In this document: one piece after another, positions 5,822 to 6,477 of the stretch | Layout: each line of letters opens with the position of its first letter | Position numbering within the stretch: position 1 is the first letter of the stretch | Source of the DNA: Prevotellaceae bacterium | GTDB taxonomy: Bacteria; Bacteroidota; Bacteroidia; Bacteroidales; UBA932 | Assembly: GCA_031259935.1 (NCBI GenBank) | Contig: JAIRKV010000201.1 | Location: 1-6,477 of the forward strand | Reading direction: 5' to 3' | Length of the DNA: 6,477 bases | Notes under the pieces: generated by a model | What the model was told of the DNA's origin: nothing | Database searches by the model: none | What the model saw: only the letters and a program-made list of their open reading frames with translations | Made by a program: the position numbers and the translations under genes

Positions 5822-6477
5822 ATGAACAGTCAACAAATATTTGAACAGATAAAACAGAAACAAAGTTTTTTGTGCATCGGACTTGACAGCGATATTAATA
5901 AAATTCCGCAACATTTACGCAAACAAAAAAATTCATTATTTGAATTTAATAAACAAATAATCGATGCAACTGCAAAATATTGTGTGTCGTACAAACCAAA
6001 TACGGCTTTTTACGAAGCGTGCGGCGAATATGGCTTAAAACAGCTTGCAATGACTGTCGATTATTTAAAATCCAATTATCCCGAAATGTTTTTGATTGCC
6101 GATGCCAAACGCGGCGACATTGGCAATACTTCGCAAATGTATGCGCAGGCTTTTTTTGAAAAAATGAAATTTGATGCGATAACACTGTCGCCTTATATGG
6201 GAGAAGACAGCGCTAAACCTTTTCTTTCGTTTGCCGATAAATGGATTATTTTGCTTGCTCTTACAAGCAATGAATCTGCACATGACTTTCAAACCGTAAA
6301 AACCGAAAACGGCAAAATGATTTACGAAGAAGTAATTGAGCGTTCAAAAAATTGGGGAAATGCAAACAACACAATGTATGTTGTCGGAGCAACAAAAGCC
6401 GAAATGCTTGCTTCGATACGAAAAATAATTCCTCAACACTTTCTTTTGGTTCCGGGAACGGGAGCGCAAGGCGGAAG
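5822..6477 (+). CDS. pyrF: Orotidine 5'-phosphate decarboxylase, 3' end cut by window
   Basis: PyrF catalyses the last step of UMP synthesis, removing CO2 from OMP with no cofactor. The window holds 218 codons and ends in the middle of the next one. The subfamily normally runs to about 270 residues, so some 50-60 residues, including the final phosphate-binding part, lie outside. Visible marks are the substrate-binding start FLCIGLDSD (16-24), SYKPNTAFYEACG (56-68), the catalytic Asp-x-Lys-x-x-Asp set in DAKRGDIGNT (Asp94, Lys96, Asp99), TLSPYMGEDS (121-130), LLALTSN (144-150), YVVGAT (186-191), and the phosphate-loop motif VPGTGAQGG at the edge. The long, PyrF-type-2 form (not the short bacterial type) is inferred from these motifs. 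It starts 21 nt after mqnC with no promoter or terminator between. The frame stays open to the window edge with no disruption. Confidence 0.95.
   Translation, partial: MNSQQIFEQIKQKQSFLCIGLDSDINKIPQHLRKQKNSLFEFNKQIIDATAKYCVSYKPNTAFYEACGEYGLKQLAMTVDYLKSNYPEMFLIADAKRGDIGNTSQMYAQAFFEKMKFDAITLSPYMGEDSAKPFLSFADKWIILLALTSNESAHDFQTVKTENGKMIYEEVIERSKNWGNANNTMYVVGATKAEMLASIRKIIPQHFLLVPGTGAQGG

Overview
The window looks like a chromosomal piece of a member of the Bacteroidota. Three observations support this. No gene start has a Shine-Dalgarno sequence, and the starts sit behind A/T-rich leaders. Upstream of purQ, the EamA transporter gene and pepT there are TAnnTTTG boxes, the -7 element of this phylum's promoters; in the transporter case a TTTG box lies 20 nt further up. 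The coding regions are A/T-rich. The lineage is inferred from these features and from the look of the proteins, not from a search.

Positions 1-1461 hold no gene I can support and are packed with repeats. In order they are: a small hairpin with a T-run (27-50); a second small hairpin (117-134); a G/C-rich tandem array with a strict 21-bp period (208 to about 763) built from two repeat families in one register; an A/T-rich nested inverted-repeat structure (901-1064) with perfect 25-bp arms; a short 9-bp-period duplication (1113-1129); a 117-bp dispersed-repeat-like element that folds on itself (1147-1263); and an A/T-rich spacer leading to the purQ promoter.

Positions 1462-3152 hold purQ (glutaminase subunit of FGAM synthase, purine synthesis), tRNA-Gly(CCC) 15 nt behind it on the same strand, and a convergent EamA/DMT-family permease gene that ends 10 nt after the tRNA. 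A strong promoter match shows that the permease starts at 3152, not at the more upstream ATG.

Positions 3472-6477 hold a tight same-strand cluster: pepT (tripeptidase), mqnC (radical SAM enzyme of the futalosine route to menaquinone) and pyrF (OMP decarboxylase, cut by the window end). Gaps of 10 and 21 nt suggest one transcript from a promoter near 3437. The three enzymes serve different pathways (peptide turnover, quinone synthesis, pyrimidine synthesis), so this looks like a housekeeping operon of convenience.

I see no convincing new defence, mobile or secretion system. The part that most deserves a second look is the 21-bp array. Its unit-to-unit differences fall mostly at every third base, which fits one particular reading register and not the longest open frame across it.
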